Below, one piece after another: positions 43,559-52,447 of a stretch of DNA of 64,000 nucleotides. Within the stretch, counting starts at the first letter, position 1. The number at the start of each line of letters is the position of its first letter. The DNA comes from Wenzhouxiangella sp. XN201 (lineage in GTDB: Bacteria > Pseudomonadota > Gammaproteobacteria > Xanthomonadales > Wenzhouxiangellaceae): assembly GCF_011008905.1 (NCBI RefSeq), contig NZ_JAAIVI010000021.1:208857-272856 (forward strand). Direction: 5' to 3'. The notes beneath the pieces were generated by a model, which made no database searches, was not told the origin of the DNA, and was given only the letters and a program-made list of their open reading frames with translations. A program made the position numbers and the translations under genes.

Positions 43559-43596
43559 GCCGGGCGATTGCACGTCGATCGCCCGGCCTTTTTTTA
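43559..43596 (+). terminator. Rho-independent terminator of the sortase operon
   Basis: Perfect 10-bp stem GCCGGGCGAT/ATCGCCCGGC around the loop TGCACGTCG, followed by CTTTTTTTT. The dodecin gene starts 12 bp later, so dodecin must be transcribed from read-through or a promoter overlapping this hairpin. Confidence 0.88.
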
Positions 43597-43607
43597 AGGA
43601 AAATCCC

Positions 43608-43808
43608 ATGACCATTGCAAAGATTATTGAAATTTCGAGCGATTCTTCTACCAGCTTTCAGGATGCTATCGAAGCCGGCATCAAGCGCGCCGAGCGTACC
43701 GTCAAGAATGTAAGAGGCGCCTGGATATCCGAACAGAAGCTGACCATCGACAGTGGCAAGATCACCAATTACCGCGTGATCATGCGGGTCAGTTTTGTCA
43801 TTGACTGA
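43608..43808 (+). CDS. Dodecin
   Basis: 66 residues from ATG 43608 (AAGGAAAATCCC upstream). AKIIEISSDSSTSFQDAIEAGIKRAERTVKNVRGAWI is the canonical dodecin fold. It forms a dodecamer that stores flavin (or CoA). Length is exactly typical. It sits directly behind a terminator and is probably monocistronic. Confidence 0.93.
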   Translation: MTIAKIIEISSDSSTSFQDAIEAGIKRAERTVKNVRGAWISEQKLTIDSGKITNYRVIMRVSFVID

Positions 43809-43833
43809 TTAGGATCGTAGTGACGAAATGAAA

Positions 43834-43855
43834 CATGGGCGCTTGTGCGCCCATG
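43834..43855 (+). terminator. Hairpin after dodecin, probable terminator
   Basis: CATGGGCGC and GCGCCCATG form a perfect 9-bp stem with a TTGT loop; only CTTGTT follows, so a weak intrinsic terminator. Confidence 0.55.
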
Positions 43856-43969
43856 CTTGTTGCGTGGCCTACTACCGCCAGATTCTCTTGATCGGAGGGG
43901 CTCAGGTCTTTCCGAGATCGCTTCGGGGGTGTTGAGACAAAAGGTCTGCCCATGCCCGGAAGCGTCTTC

Positions 43970-43985
43970 TGTGCGGTACCGCACA
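43970..43985. promoter_or_regulatory. 16-bp palindromic operator candidate, site 1
   Basis: TGTGCGGTACCGCACA, perfect dyad, 124 bp before the PAS-GGDEF start. The identical 16-mer is at 63015-63030 and a variant centre at 60554-60569. Confidence 0.65.
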
Positions 43986-44058
43986 TTAACGGGACCCGCC
44001 TTTCCCACATAATTAAAAGCGGACGGAGTGTGCGCAAACGCACCGAAGGCAGGCCAGT

Positions 44059-44081
44059 CTGTCAATACGATGATATGACAG
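44059..44081. promoter_or_regulatory. Interrupted inverted repeat before PAS-GGDEF gene
   Basis: CTGTCA and TGACAG (44059-44064, 44076-44081) separated by 11 nt, 28 bp before the start codon; size and form suit a dimeric regulator. Apart from this, the dodecin hairpin and the 16-bp palindrome, nothing else is seen in the 300-bp gap 43809-44108. Confidence 0.4.
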
Positions 44082-44108
44082 TCGGCAACAGTTTTGCGAG
44101 AGAGATTC

Positions 44109-45638
44109 ATGTCTGATCACAAGTCCAGTCGTCACGAATATCGTCATCGCCGACGCCGTTTCCAGACTCTGGGCCAGTGGGAGAATGAGGGCGGTAGCGT
44201 CTGCCAGGAGTCCGACGATACGCAGTCCAGTAGTAGCTCCAATGGTGCCGATTCAGGCGCTGTATATACCGAACCGGAAAGTGCATTGCTCGATGCTCTG
44301 CCACTTGGCATCCTGGTCACCAATATCGACGGTGAGATCACACACAGCAATCCCGCCTTCCAGAATCTGTTTGGGGCTTCAGCTTCAGAACTGCTTGGCA
44401 CCCATTGGTGCCAGGTCATCGATGAGCGGGATCGAGAGATTACGCTAGAGCGCTGGCAGGACAGCGGTGGCGGGCAGGGTCCACTGACCCTCGAAGTGCG
44501 CATGATTACCCGTTCTGGAGAACACATCTGGGCACGGCACAGTATTGCCAGCCTGGCACCGAAGCAGGCGGCTCGGGGCTTTATCCATACCATTGAAGAC
44601 ATCAGCACGATCAAAGCTTCGGAGCAGGCTGTCAAGGCTGCTCAGGAAGCACTTTCACAGGAGCGAGAACGAGCGCGGGTCACACTGGAGAGCATCGGCG
44701 ATGCGGTCATCAGCACCGATGCCAAGGGGCGGGTAACTTACCTCAACGCGGTAGCAGAGGATCTCACAGGCTGGGCTCGGGAAGGGGCATTCGGCGAGGC
44801 ATTCAGCCAGGTTTTCAAGGTGGTCGATGCGGACACTGGCGAACCCGCACGCAATCCGGCCGAACGGGCCATGGAAAGCCTGGATATCGTGGAGATTCCG
44901 GAAAACTGCCTGCTTCTGCGGCCTGATGGCAGCGAGCTGGCCATTGAGGACTCTGCCGCACCCATACTTGACGCAGAGGGCCGACTTACCGGCGCGGTCG
45001 TGATCTTCCGTGACCGCAAGATGTCTCGGGAGAGCACCGCAAAGATGGCCCACCTGGCACGCCATGATGCCTTGACCGGCTTGTGCAACCGGGTTTCATT
45101 TGCCGAGCACTTCAAACAGGCCATCAATCTCGCTCGGCGCCACGAGAACCAAGTAGGCCTGCTGTTCATCGACCTCGACAATTTCAAACAGATAAACGAC
45201 AGCCTGGGACACAAGGCAGGCGACAGGTTATTGCGAAACCTGTCCCGAATACTCATCTCCTGCGTGCGAAACACGGATCTGGTTTGTCGCTACGGCGGCG
45301 ACGAGTTCGTCGTGATGCTCAGCGAAATCAACCGGCTGGAAGATGCCGCCACAGTCGCTGTGAATATTCGGGCAGCTGCAGCCAAGCCGATTCAGGTTCA
45401 GGGTCACCTGATTGGTCTGGAGTTGAGTATCGGGATCAGTCTGTATCCTGAAAATGGCGCCGATCTGGAAGCATTGGTGCACAGGGCCGATGCGGCGATG
45501 TATCACGCCAAGTTCGACGGTGGCCACGGCTACTGCTTCTATGAAGCCGGCATGGAGCGGCCCAATGCCGAATCTCATCCGGAAGATTCCGTCAACGTGA
45601 CCCAGCATACTGACGCTCGCAACCTGGCGGGGCGATGA
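44109..45638 (+). CDS. PAS-PAS-GGDEF diguanylate cyclase
   Basis: 509 residues from ATG 44109. First PAS about 55-175 (ALLDALPLGILVTNIDGEITHSNPAFQNLFG), second about 195-310 (RVTLESIGDAVISTDAKGRVTYLNAVAEDLTGW), then GGDEF: RHDALTGLCNRVSF and RYGGDEFVVM with GGDEF at 396-400. The signature is intact, so c-di-GMP synthesis is expected. There is no EAL domain and no membrane segment; PAS suggests cytoplasmic sensing. Its promoter region holds the shared 16-bp palindrome. Confidence 0.93.
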   Translation: MSDHKSSRHEYRHRRRRFQTLGQWENEGGSVCQESDDTQSSSSSNGADSGAVYTEPESALLDALPLGILVTNIDGEITHSNPAFQNLFGASASELLGTHWCQVIDERDREITLERWQDSGGGQGPLTLEVRMITRSGEHIWARHSIASLAPKQAARGFIHTIEDISTIKASEQAVKAAQEALSQERERARVTLESIGDAVISTDAKGRVTYLNAVAEDLTGWAREGAFGEAFSQVFKVVDADTGEPARNPAERAMESLDIVEIPENCLLLRPDGSELAIEDSAAPILDAEGRLTGAVVIFRDRKMSRESTAKMAHLARHDALTGLCNRVSFAEHFKQAINLARRHENQVGLLFIDLDNFKQINDSLGHKAGDRLLRNLSRILISCVRNTDLVCRYGGDEFVVMLSEINRLEDAATVAVNIRAAAAKPIQVQGHLIGLELSIGISLYPENGADLEALVHRADAAMYHAKFDGGHGYCFYEAGMERPNAESHPEDSVNVTQHTDARNLAGR

Positions 45639-45705
45639 TTCAATACAAGGATGATTGACCATCCATCAACCCCGAAGACCTGACCAATGTCAGGAGATTG
45701 AGTTT

Positions 45706-46839
45706 ATGAATGCGCACAAACCACAACTGGCCACTCCCAACGTGATCTACTTTGCCGCCGTCCATGTGCTGGCCCTGGTGGTGGCGCCGCTGTGGGGCAT
45801 ACTGGTCGGCTTCAGTGCCTGGTCATGGCTGGCTGCCGGCCTGATCTGGCTGTTCAGCGGGCTGTCCATCACCGCCGGCTACCATCGTCTTTGGTCTCAC
45901 CGCAGTTACGAGGCGGCGTGGCCGCTCAAGCTGTTCTTCCTCATTTTCGGTACCTTTTCCCTGCAGAATTCCGTGCTGGTCTGGTGTGCGCGTCATCGGG
46001 TCCACCACCGCTTTGTCGATGATGTCGAGCGAGACCCACACTCGATTCGAACCAGCTTCTGGCACGCCCACATCGGCTGGATGTTGCGTCACTGGCCCTC
46101 GAGCGAAGTCGATTTCGAGCAGGTCTGGGATCTCGAGCGTGACCCGCTTGTCAAGTGGCAGCATCGCCATTATTGGACGCTGACCTGGCTGCTCAACCTG
46201 GGCGTCCCGGTCATGTTGGGCCTGCTGGTCGGGGACCTGGTCGGTATGGTGCTGCTGGCCGGTGCCGTTCGACTGGTGTTCAGCCAGCATTGCACCTTCT
46301 TCATCAATTCGCTGGCCCACAGTTGGGGCAAGCGCCACTACAGCAACGAAAACAGTTCGCGTGACAACGGCTGGCTGGCGCTATTGACCTGGGGTGAGGG
46401 CTATCATAACTTTCACCATACCTTCCAGGCCGACTACCGCAATGGCACTCGCTGGTGGCATTTCGACCCCGGCAAGTGGCTGATCGCGGCTTGTTCCTCT
46501 GTTGGATTGGCCGACAGGCTCAAGCGCACTCCAACCTTCAAGATCCGGCGGGCCCGCGTGCAGAAGCAGTTCCGCGAACTCGAGAGTCAACTGGCCTCGA
46601 GCGATGCCGCGGAATCCTGGGCTGGGACCATCGAGCGTGAGTACCAGCAGTTCATGGACACCGTCAGCCAATGGCAGGCTGTTCAGGCCGAGCGCGTCCA
46701 GGCCGGCACCGCGGCTCTGAGGGAGCAATGGCAGAAGCACGCCTTCAGGGCCCGCTTCCGCGAACTGGACCAGCGCCTGAAGGTTCAGGCCCGTCGCCTC
46801 AGTAGTCTGCAACAGGATTGGGGCGCTTCTGTGCGCTAG
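45706..46839 (+). CDS. Membrane fatty acid (acyl-CoA type) desaturase
   Basis: 377 residues from ATG 45706. Histidine boxes HRLWSH (about 49), HRVHHR (about 86) and HNFHH (about 227) bind the di-iron centre; four membrane helices. It is the Delta9-type, introducing a cis double bond and so tuning membrane fluidity. The C-terminal about 110 residues (VQKQFRELESQLASSDAAE) are a charged coiled-coil extension. Follows the GGDEF gene by 67 bp. Confidence 0.93.
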   Translation: MNAHKPQLATPNVIYFAAVHVLALVVAPLWGILVGFSAWSWLAAGLIWLFSGLSITAGYHRLWSHRSYEAAWPLKLFFLIFGTFSLQNSVLVWCARHRVHHRFVDDVERDPHSIRTSFWHAHIGWMLRHWPSSEVDFEQVWDLERDPLVKWQHRHYWTLTWLLNLGVPVMLGLLVGDLVGMVLLAGAVRLVFSQHCTFFINSLAHSWGKRHYSNENSSRDNGWLALLTWGEGYHNFHHTFQADYRNGTRWWHFDPGKWLIAACSSVGLADRLKRTPTFKIRRARVQKQFRELESQLASSDAAESWAGTIEREYQQFMDTVSQWQAVQAERVQAGTAALREQWQKHAFRARFRELDQRLKVQARRLSSLQQDWGASVR

Positions 46840-46913
46840 CGTACCGAAGTCAGATCGGGATTGGCTCAGGCTTGGGGCGTCAAACTCCCATCACCGCCTG
46901 AGGTCACTGCATC

Positions 46914-48365
46914 ATGAAAACTCCATTCAGCCAGACTCCCCCGGTGCTTGTTGCCCTGGCGGCTGCATTCATGCTGTTGCAGGGCTGCGCTGTCAATCCG
47001 GTCAGCGGCGATCGTGAATTCGTCCTGGTCAGTGAAGACCAGGAAATCGCCATGGGCGCACAGGGCGCCGAGAGCGTTCGGCAATCCATCGGCCTGGTCG
47101 ACGATGCGGCTTTGCAGAACTACGTGCAGGCACTCGGAATGACGATGGCTGTGGACTCGGAGCGTCCGGAGCTGCCATGGTCGTTCGGCGTTATCGATGA
47201 TCCGACGCCCAATGCATTCGCTTTTCCCGGCGGCTACATCTTCGTTACCCGCGGCCTGATGGGCCTGATGGGCAACGAGGCCGAGCTGGCCAGCGTGCTG
47301 GGTCATGAGATCGGGCATGTGACCGCACGCCACTCGGTTGCCATGATCACCCGTTCCCAGGTGGCCCAGATCGGGCTGGGCGTGGGCAGCATCCTCAGTC
47401 CGGAGATTGCCGAGTTCAGCGAAGCCGCTGCCAGCGGGCTGCAGCTGCTGTTCCTGAGTTACGGGCGCGATGCCGAACGCCAGGCCGACGATCTCGGCTT
47501 TGGGTACGCGCTCGACAACGGTTACGACGTGCGCGAGATGCCCAATGTATTCGCATCACTGCAGGATGCCAGTCAACTCGCCGGCGCCAGCCCCATGCCC
47601 AATTGGCTGGCCAGCCATCCCGCCCCGGCTGAAAGAATCCAGCGCATCGAAAAGCGGCTGGACAATCTGGACCAGCCGCTGGGTGGCACGCGTGTCGGCG
47701 AGGACGAATACGTGGGTCGAATCGACGGCATGGTTTTCGGAGTAAACCCACGCCAGGGATACTTCGAGGAAAACCGATTCATGCATCCGGAATTGGAATT
47801 CCGGATCACGTTTCCCCAGGGCTGGCAAACCCAGAATCTGGCGCAGGTGGTATTGGCGGGCAGTCCCGACCAGGATGCGGTAGTGCAGTTGACGTTGGCC
47901 GCGGGCTCCCCGTCCGAAGCGGCCGAGGAATTCTTCGCCCAGGAAGGCCTGGCGTCGAGCAACGTGGATTCACGGTCGATCAATGGGCTCAGCGCCGTAA
48001 GCGGCCGTTTCCAGGCCCAAACCGCAAATGGTGAACTTGGCGGCCGGGCCGCTTTCATTGCCCACGAGAATCGAGTCTACCGCTTGCTGGCCTATACCCC
48101 CGCGGACAAGTTCAGCCGCTATGAATCGGCCTTCCAGCAGACCATCGGCAGCTTCGCCAGGCTGACCGACCGCCGGGCGCTGGCAAAACAACCCGAGCGC
48201 ATTTCCATCGTTCGCACACCCCGGGCCATGACGCTGGACGAATTCGACGCCCAGTATCCGTCGGTGATTGACATGGAGCGCCTTGTGCTGATCAATCAGC
48301 TTTCCGGCCCCAATGTAACCATTCCGGCCGGGACCCCGGTCAAACGGGTTGTTCAAGCACGCTGA
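46914..48365 (+). CDS. M48 family zinc metalloprotease, lipoprotein
   Basis: 483 residues with lipobox LQGC at about residue 25. HEIGHVTARH (about 131-140) is the HExxH active site and DAERQADDLG supplies the third ligand, as in BepA/YcaL-type proteases. A C-terminal non-catalytic domain follows (from about 290). Outer-membrane quality control is the expected role. Confidence 0.9.
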   Translation: MKTPFSQTPPVLVALAAAFMLLQGCAVNPVSGDREFVLVSEDQEIAMGAQGAESVRQSIGLVDDAALQNYVQALGMTMAVDSERPELPWSFGVIDDPTPNAFAFPGGYIFVTRGLMGLMGNEAELASVLGHEIGHVTARHSVAMITRSQVAQIGLGVGSILSPEIAEFSEAAASGLQLLFLSYGRDAERQADDLGFGYALDNGYDVREMPNVFASLQDASQLAGASPMPNWLASHPAPAERIQRIEKRLDNLDQPLGGTRVGEDEYVGRIDGMVFGVNPRQGYFEENRFMHPELEFRITFPQGWQTQNLAQVVLAGSPDQDAVVQLTLAAGSPSEAAEEFFAQEGLASSNVDSRSINGLSAVSGRFQAQTANGELGGRAAFIAHENRVYRLLAYTPADKFSRYESAFQQTIGSFARLTDRRALAKQPERISIVRTPRAMTLDEFDAQYPSVIDMERLVLINQLSGPNVTIPAGTPVKRVVQAR

Positions 48366-48396
48366 TCCCGCCTGACAATAAGCCTGACGGCCCATG

Positions 48397-48424
48397 GGGT
48401 AGAATGAAATAATAATCTCTACCC
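48397..48424. promoter_or_regulatory. Inverted repeat before PAS/CheB-CheR genes
   Basis: GGGTAGA and TCTACCC separated by 14 AT-rich nucleotides, 13 bp upstream of the PAS gene start; either an operator overlapping the promoter or a leader hairpin. Confidence 0.45.
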
Positions 48425-48437
48425 TAGGGGTTTAAGC

Positions 48438-49028
48438 ATGACAACCAGCAAGCGGAACGGGCCTGAGCATTTACGCGCCGATGCCGAAGGGCGACTGCGA
48501 AGCGGCACGGCGCCAGCGACCGCAGGATGGGCGCTCGAGGCCGAAACGCTGTCATTACTCTACCGCCTGGCCAGCAACCCCGAAAGTTCCGCCGATGCCC
48601 TCAAGCTGCTGCATGAATTACAGACCCATCAGGTGGAGCTGGACCTGCAGCATGCCCAACTGGCAGAGAACGAACACGAACTGGCCCTGCAGCTCGCGCA
48701 TTTCCAGGTGCTGTTTGATCATGCGCCGGCTGGCTACCTGGTGCTCGGGCGGGATAGCCGAATTCTTCGGGCCAACCGGGCTGCAAGCAAGGTGTTCGGA
48801 CTGGAGGTGGGTCAGCTCAAGGACCATATGCTGACCAGTCTGCTGAGTCCGGAAAGCAGGTGTGCGGCTCTCGCCGCACTGGAAAACGCAGAAACTGGGG
48901 ATGAGACCAAGGTTGTCCAGGTAGAGGCGCTGGACTCCCGCCGGCTTGGCCTGTCAACCGGCATGGCCCCGGGCGAGGATGCCATTCTGGCGCTGGTGTT
49001 TCCGGAAGCCCCCACCCAGCCAGGCTGA
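48438..49028 (+). CDS. PAS-domain sensor protein partnering CheB-CheR fusion
   Basis: 196 residues. A helical segment (about 45-90, LHELQTHQVELDLQHAQLAENEHELALQLAHFQVLF) resembling the linker that precedes PAS in CheB-CheR-type hybrids, then a PAS domain (DHAPAGYLVLGRDSRILRANRAASKVFG). No kinase or output domain. It ends 23 bp before the CheB-CheR gene and is probably coexpressed, a signal-input module separated from the fusion. Confidence 0.8.
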   Translation: MTTSKRNGPEHLRADAEGRLRSGTAPATAGWALEAETLSLLYRLASNPESSADALKLLHELQTHQVELDLQHAQLAENEHELALQLAHFQVLFDHAPAGYLVLGRDSRILRANRAASKVFGLEVGQLKDHMLTSLLSPESRCAALAALENAETGDETKVVQVEALDSRRLGLSTGMAPGEDAILALVFPEAPTQPG

Positions 49029-49051
49029 TCCCATGGATTGGTGCTCCTGTA

Positions 49052-51589
49052 GTGGCTGACCAGCCCGCCACCGGCATCGTCGGCATCGGCGCCTCAGCCG
49101 GCGGGTTGGCGGCCCTGGAAGACTTCATGAGGAATGTGCCGGCCGATAGTGGCCTGGCGTTTGTGGTCGTCCAGCATCTGTCACCGTCTGAGGAAACCCA
49201 ACTATCGGAGTTGCTGCAGCGCGTCACCTCGCTGGGGGTGCATGAGGCGCGCCAGGATGAATTGATCAAGCCCAACTGCGTTTATGTCATCCCGCCAAAC
49301 ACCGAGATCCGCGTGGTCAAGGATCGTCTGAAACTGGCCAGACCAACTGAACCGAGGGGCTTGCGACTACCGATCAATGTGTTGTTTTCGTCACTGGCAA
49401 GTGCCCGCGGGAGAGATGCCATTGCCGTTGTTCTGTCCGGTATGGGTTCGGACGGTACCCTCGGCATGCAGGCGGTCAGGGCGGTCGGCGGCCTGACGGC
49501 CGTGCAGGAACCGGAATCGGCCCAGTTCGATTCGATGCCCAAGAGTGCAATCGCCGCCGGATGCGATGACATCGTGGACACGCCCGAGGCCCTGCCGGAC
49601 CGAATAATGGGCTACCTCCGACAGGTCAGGGGTCCGGCCGAAATCGCCCCGGATGAGACCGGATCAAAATCAGGGCAGGATGCCATGCAGTCCATCATCG
49701 GGCTGCTACAGGAGCGAACAAGACACGATTTTTCGCAATACCGCGCCAGCACCCTGAACCGCCGCATGCAGCGCCGGCTGGCCATTCACGGTTTGAGCGA
49801 ACTAGCCGAGTACGCCCGCCTGCTCGACGACAACCCGCAAGAAGTGGATCTGCTGTTCAATGAAGTACTGATTGGTGTGACCGATTTCTTCCGGGATCCC
49901 GAAGTCTGGGCACACCTGACCGAGACTGCGATACCGGAACTCCTGAGCAGGGAGGAGACGGAGCCTGAACTGCGCGTGTGGTGTGTCGGTTGCTCGACCG
50001 GCGAAGAGGCCTACTCTCTGGCCATGACCCTGGTCGAAGCCATGGATCGCCAGTCAGGCGATTTCAGATTGCAGATCTTTGCCACCGACCTCAGTCAGGA
50101 TGCGATTGCACATGCGCGCCGCGGAGAGTATCCGCTCAGCATCGAGTCAAGCGTTGGTGAACGACGCCTGGCCCGGTTCTTCAGCAAGCAAGACAATCAC
50201 TACCGAGTCAACCAGTCGATCCGTGATCGGATCCTGTTTGCGCGACATGATGTGATCCTGGACCCACCCTTTACCAAGATCGATTTGATTTCCTGCCGCA
50301 ACCTGCTGATCTATTTCGATCCACAGCTGCAACGAAGCTTGCTACCCTTGTTCCATTACAGTCTGCGCCCCAGTGGCCTGCTGTTGCTTGGGAGTTCCGA
50401 ATCCGTTGGCCGGCTGGGCCACCTGTTTCTCCCCCTGGAGTCCAGGCTGCGGCTTTTCCAGCGCCAGGATCGCGCCGTGGGCAGGGGGCCTGATTTCCTG
50501 CTCAATTCCTATCCTCCGCTTTCAAAAAAAGCCAAGGAGCGCGACGTGAAAAAGCCCGAACCGTCCCCGGCCGATCAATCCAGCCAAAGCCTGCAAGCCG
50601 CAGCCGACCGCGTTTTGCTGCAGGTTTATGCACCGGCTGCGGTGGTCTTGAACCAAGATGCTGATATCGTCTATATCAGTGGCCGTACCGGGAAGTACCT
50701 GGAACCGGCGGCGGGCAAGGCCAACTGGAACATTTACGCCATGGCCCGCGAGGAATTGAGAGCGCCCCTGGCGCAGGCCATCAAGAAGGCCGCCGCTGAA
50801 ACGACCTCGGTCAATCTGCATGACATTGAAGTCGGCACCAACCGTGGTTCGCAACGGGTAGACCTGACCGTTCAGGCCTTGCAGGAGCCGGCTAGCCTGC
50901 GCGGACTGACGATCGTCGTGTTTCGCGATGCACCGGATAGGCCCAGGTCGACGGAAGCCGGAAAAGGCAAGGGATCGAAAGCCACGCGGGCCGATGCCCA
51001 ACGCCATCAGGACGAGATCCAGGCTCTGCGCGAGGAGTCCCAGCGCCACCGTGAAGAAGCCGAAGCAGCGCAAGAGGAACTGCAGTCGACCAATGAAGAG
51101 CTGCAATCGACCAATGAAGAGCTGACCACCTCGAAAGAAGAATTGCAGTCCATGAACGAGGAGCTGCAAACCATCAACAGTGAAATGCAGACCAGGCTGG
51201 ATGATCTCATGCTGGCCCAGAGTGACATGCAGAATGTCCTCAACAGCATTGAAATCGCGATTCTGTTCCTGGACCGGGACCTGAACGTGCGCCGCTACAC
51301 CGAACGTGCCGCGGACATCATCAATCTGCGCGAAAGTGATGTCGGCCGCCCCTTGAGCGACTTGACGACCAGTCTCGAGTACCCGGACCTGCAGCGCGAT
51401 TCCGCCGAAACCCTGCGTAGTCTGAAGCCGAAAGACAAGCAGATAAAATCATCGGATGGGCGCTGGTTTGCCGTTCGCGTCATGCCCTATCGCCGCCTGG
51501 ATGACGTGATCGACGGGGTCGTGATTACCCTGGTCGACATTACCGAAACAAAGGAAATCGAACAGTCCCTGCGCGACAAGAGCGAATGA
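49052..51589 (+). CDS. CheB-CheR fusion with C-terminal PAS domain
   Basis: 845 residues from a GTG start. CheB methylesterase domain (GIGASAGGLAALEDF at 10-24 with nucleophile Ser, VVLSGMGSDGT) to about 190; CheR methyltransferase domain (about 210-470, FRDPEVWAHL, VWCVGCSTGEEAYSLAM); a long coiled coil (AALEAAQEELQSTNEEL-type repeats, about 645-715); PAS (715-845). In many relatives a histidine kinase follows; here the protein stops after the PAS. No other chemotaxis gene is present, so it is a non-chemotaxis signalling protein. Confidence 0.92.
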   Translation: MADQPATGIVGIGASAGGLAALEDFMRNVPADSGLAFVVVQHLSPSEETQLSELLQRVTSLGVHEARQDELIKPNCVYVIPPNTEIRVVKDRLKLARPTEPRGLRLPINVLFSSLASARGRDAIAVVLSGMGSDGTLGMQAVRAVGGLTAVQEPESAQFDSMPKSAIAAGCDDIVDTPEALPDRIMGYLRQVRGPAEIAPDETGSKSGQDAMQSIIGLLQERTRHDFSQYRASTLNRRMQRRLAIHGLSELAEYARLLDDNPQEVDLLFNEVLIGVTDFFRDPEVWAHLTETAIPELLSREETEPELRVWCVGCSTGEEAYSLAMTLVEAMDRQSGDFRLQIFATDLSQDAIAHARRGEYPLSIESSVGERRLARFFSKQDNHYRVNQSIRDRILFARHDVILDPPFTKIDLISCRNLLIYFDPQLQRSLLPLFHYSLRPSGLLLLGSSESVGRLGHLFLPLESRLRLFQRQDRAVGRGPDFLLNSYPPLSKKAKERDVKKPEPSPADQSSQSLQAAADRVLLQVYAPAAVVLNQDADIVYISGRTGKYLEPAAGKANWNIYAMAREELRAPLAQAIKKAAAETTSVNLHDIEVGTNRGSQRVDLTVQALQEPASLRGLTIVVFRDAPDRPRSTEAGKGKGSKATRADAQRHQDEIQALREESQRHREEAEAAQEELQSTNEELQSTNEELTTSKEELQSMNEELQTINSEMQTRLDDLMLAQSDMQNVLNSIEIAILFLDRDLNVRRYTERAADIINLRESDVGRPLSDLTTSLEYPDLQRDSAETLRSLKPKDKQIKSSDGRWFAVRVMPYRRLDDVIDGVVITLVDITETKEIEQSLRDKSE

Positions 51590-51692
51590 CCGCCATAAAT
51601 TCACCGGGTTTCGTGACCCGCATTCCAGTTCCGTCAATCCAACCCGGAAAATCCTTGACGCCGGCACTCGCCGCGGCGGACGATGCTGCCAG

Positions 51693-52373
51693 ATGTCTGG
51701 CTCGGGAAATCTCGGGGGAAACGGTATCAGGAGCGTTTGGTCGAGAGTTGGTGTTCTGCTGGCAGTCCTGGCCTGGACAGCTTCGGCAGCCCATGCCGGA
51801 TTTGACTACCCGGCCCGCCCCTATCTGGAACAGAATCTGACCCTTGCGGCCGAGCGCTTTCCCGGCGATCTGCCCTATCAGCGCTGCTGGGCGGCGGTCA
51901 ACGCAGTCTGGGAGTTCACCCAGGATCACTTCGGCCCGGACCATGCCCAGGCCTGGCTGGCGCCCTGGTGGCAGGGCGGTCAATGGCGCAAGCTTTGCGA
52001 TGGCAAAGGATTGCGCAACATGCAATCACGCCACTGGGGCATTACCTGCCCCTATCGTTCCTGCCCCGAAGGGGAAGGACCCTACATCAGTATCAATCAT
52101 GACCGCATCTACTCGGGTCAGTGGCCTGAGCCCTGGCTACACGGGCGCTTTTACTATGTCATGGCGCACGAGATGGCGCATGCGATTGGTCACTACTACG
52201 GCGACCCGAATTGGGCCGACGACCACTGGGCCGATGGGGTAGCGCGCGCCTTCGGCGCCGCGGTCTGTTCGCATTCTCCATATTGCCGTCGTGGTTCATC
52301 CCACGCACAGTTCGGACCACAGGCCTCGTTGGAGACCCTGATTGTGCCGCCGCGAGCGCCGATCCGCGACTGA
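51693..52373 (+). CDS. Secreted zinc metallopeptidase-like protein
   Basis: 226 residues with signal peptide (about 16-36, ending SAAHAG). VMAHEMAHAIGHYYGD contains HEMAH at 159-163 plus H167, a zincin-like site; Cys pairs (CPYRSCP, CSHSPYC) suggest disulfides. Not a family I can name. The ATG is 104 bp after the CheB-CheR stop. Confidence 0.7.
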   Translation: MSGSGNLGGNGIRSVWSRVGVLLAVLAWTASAAHAGFDYPARPYLEQNLTLAAERFPGDLPYQRCWAAVNAVWEFTQDHFGPDHAQAWLAPWWQGGQWRKLCDGKGLRNMQSRHWGITCPYRSCPEGEGPYISINHDRIYSGQWPEPWLHGRFYYVMAHEMAHAIGHYYGDPNWADDHWADGVARAFGAAVCSHSPYCRRGSSHAQFGPQASLETLIVPPRAPIRD

Positions 52374-52447
52374 AAGCAACCATCAACGTAATCAGTCGCG
52401 AAAGTCCAGGCCGTTCAGTTCGACAGCCTGGGGCGTGCGCATTCGTA

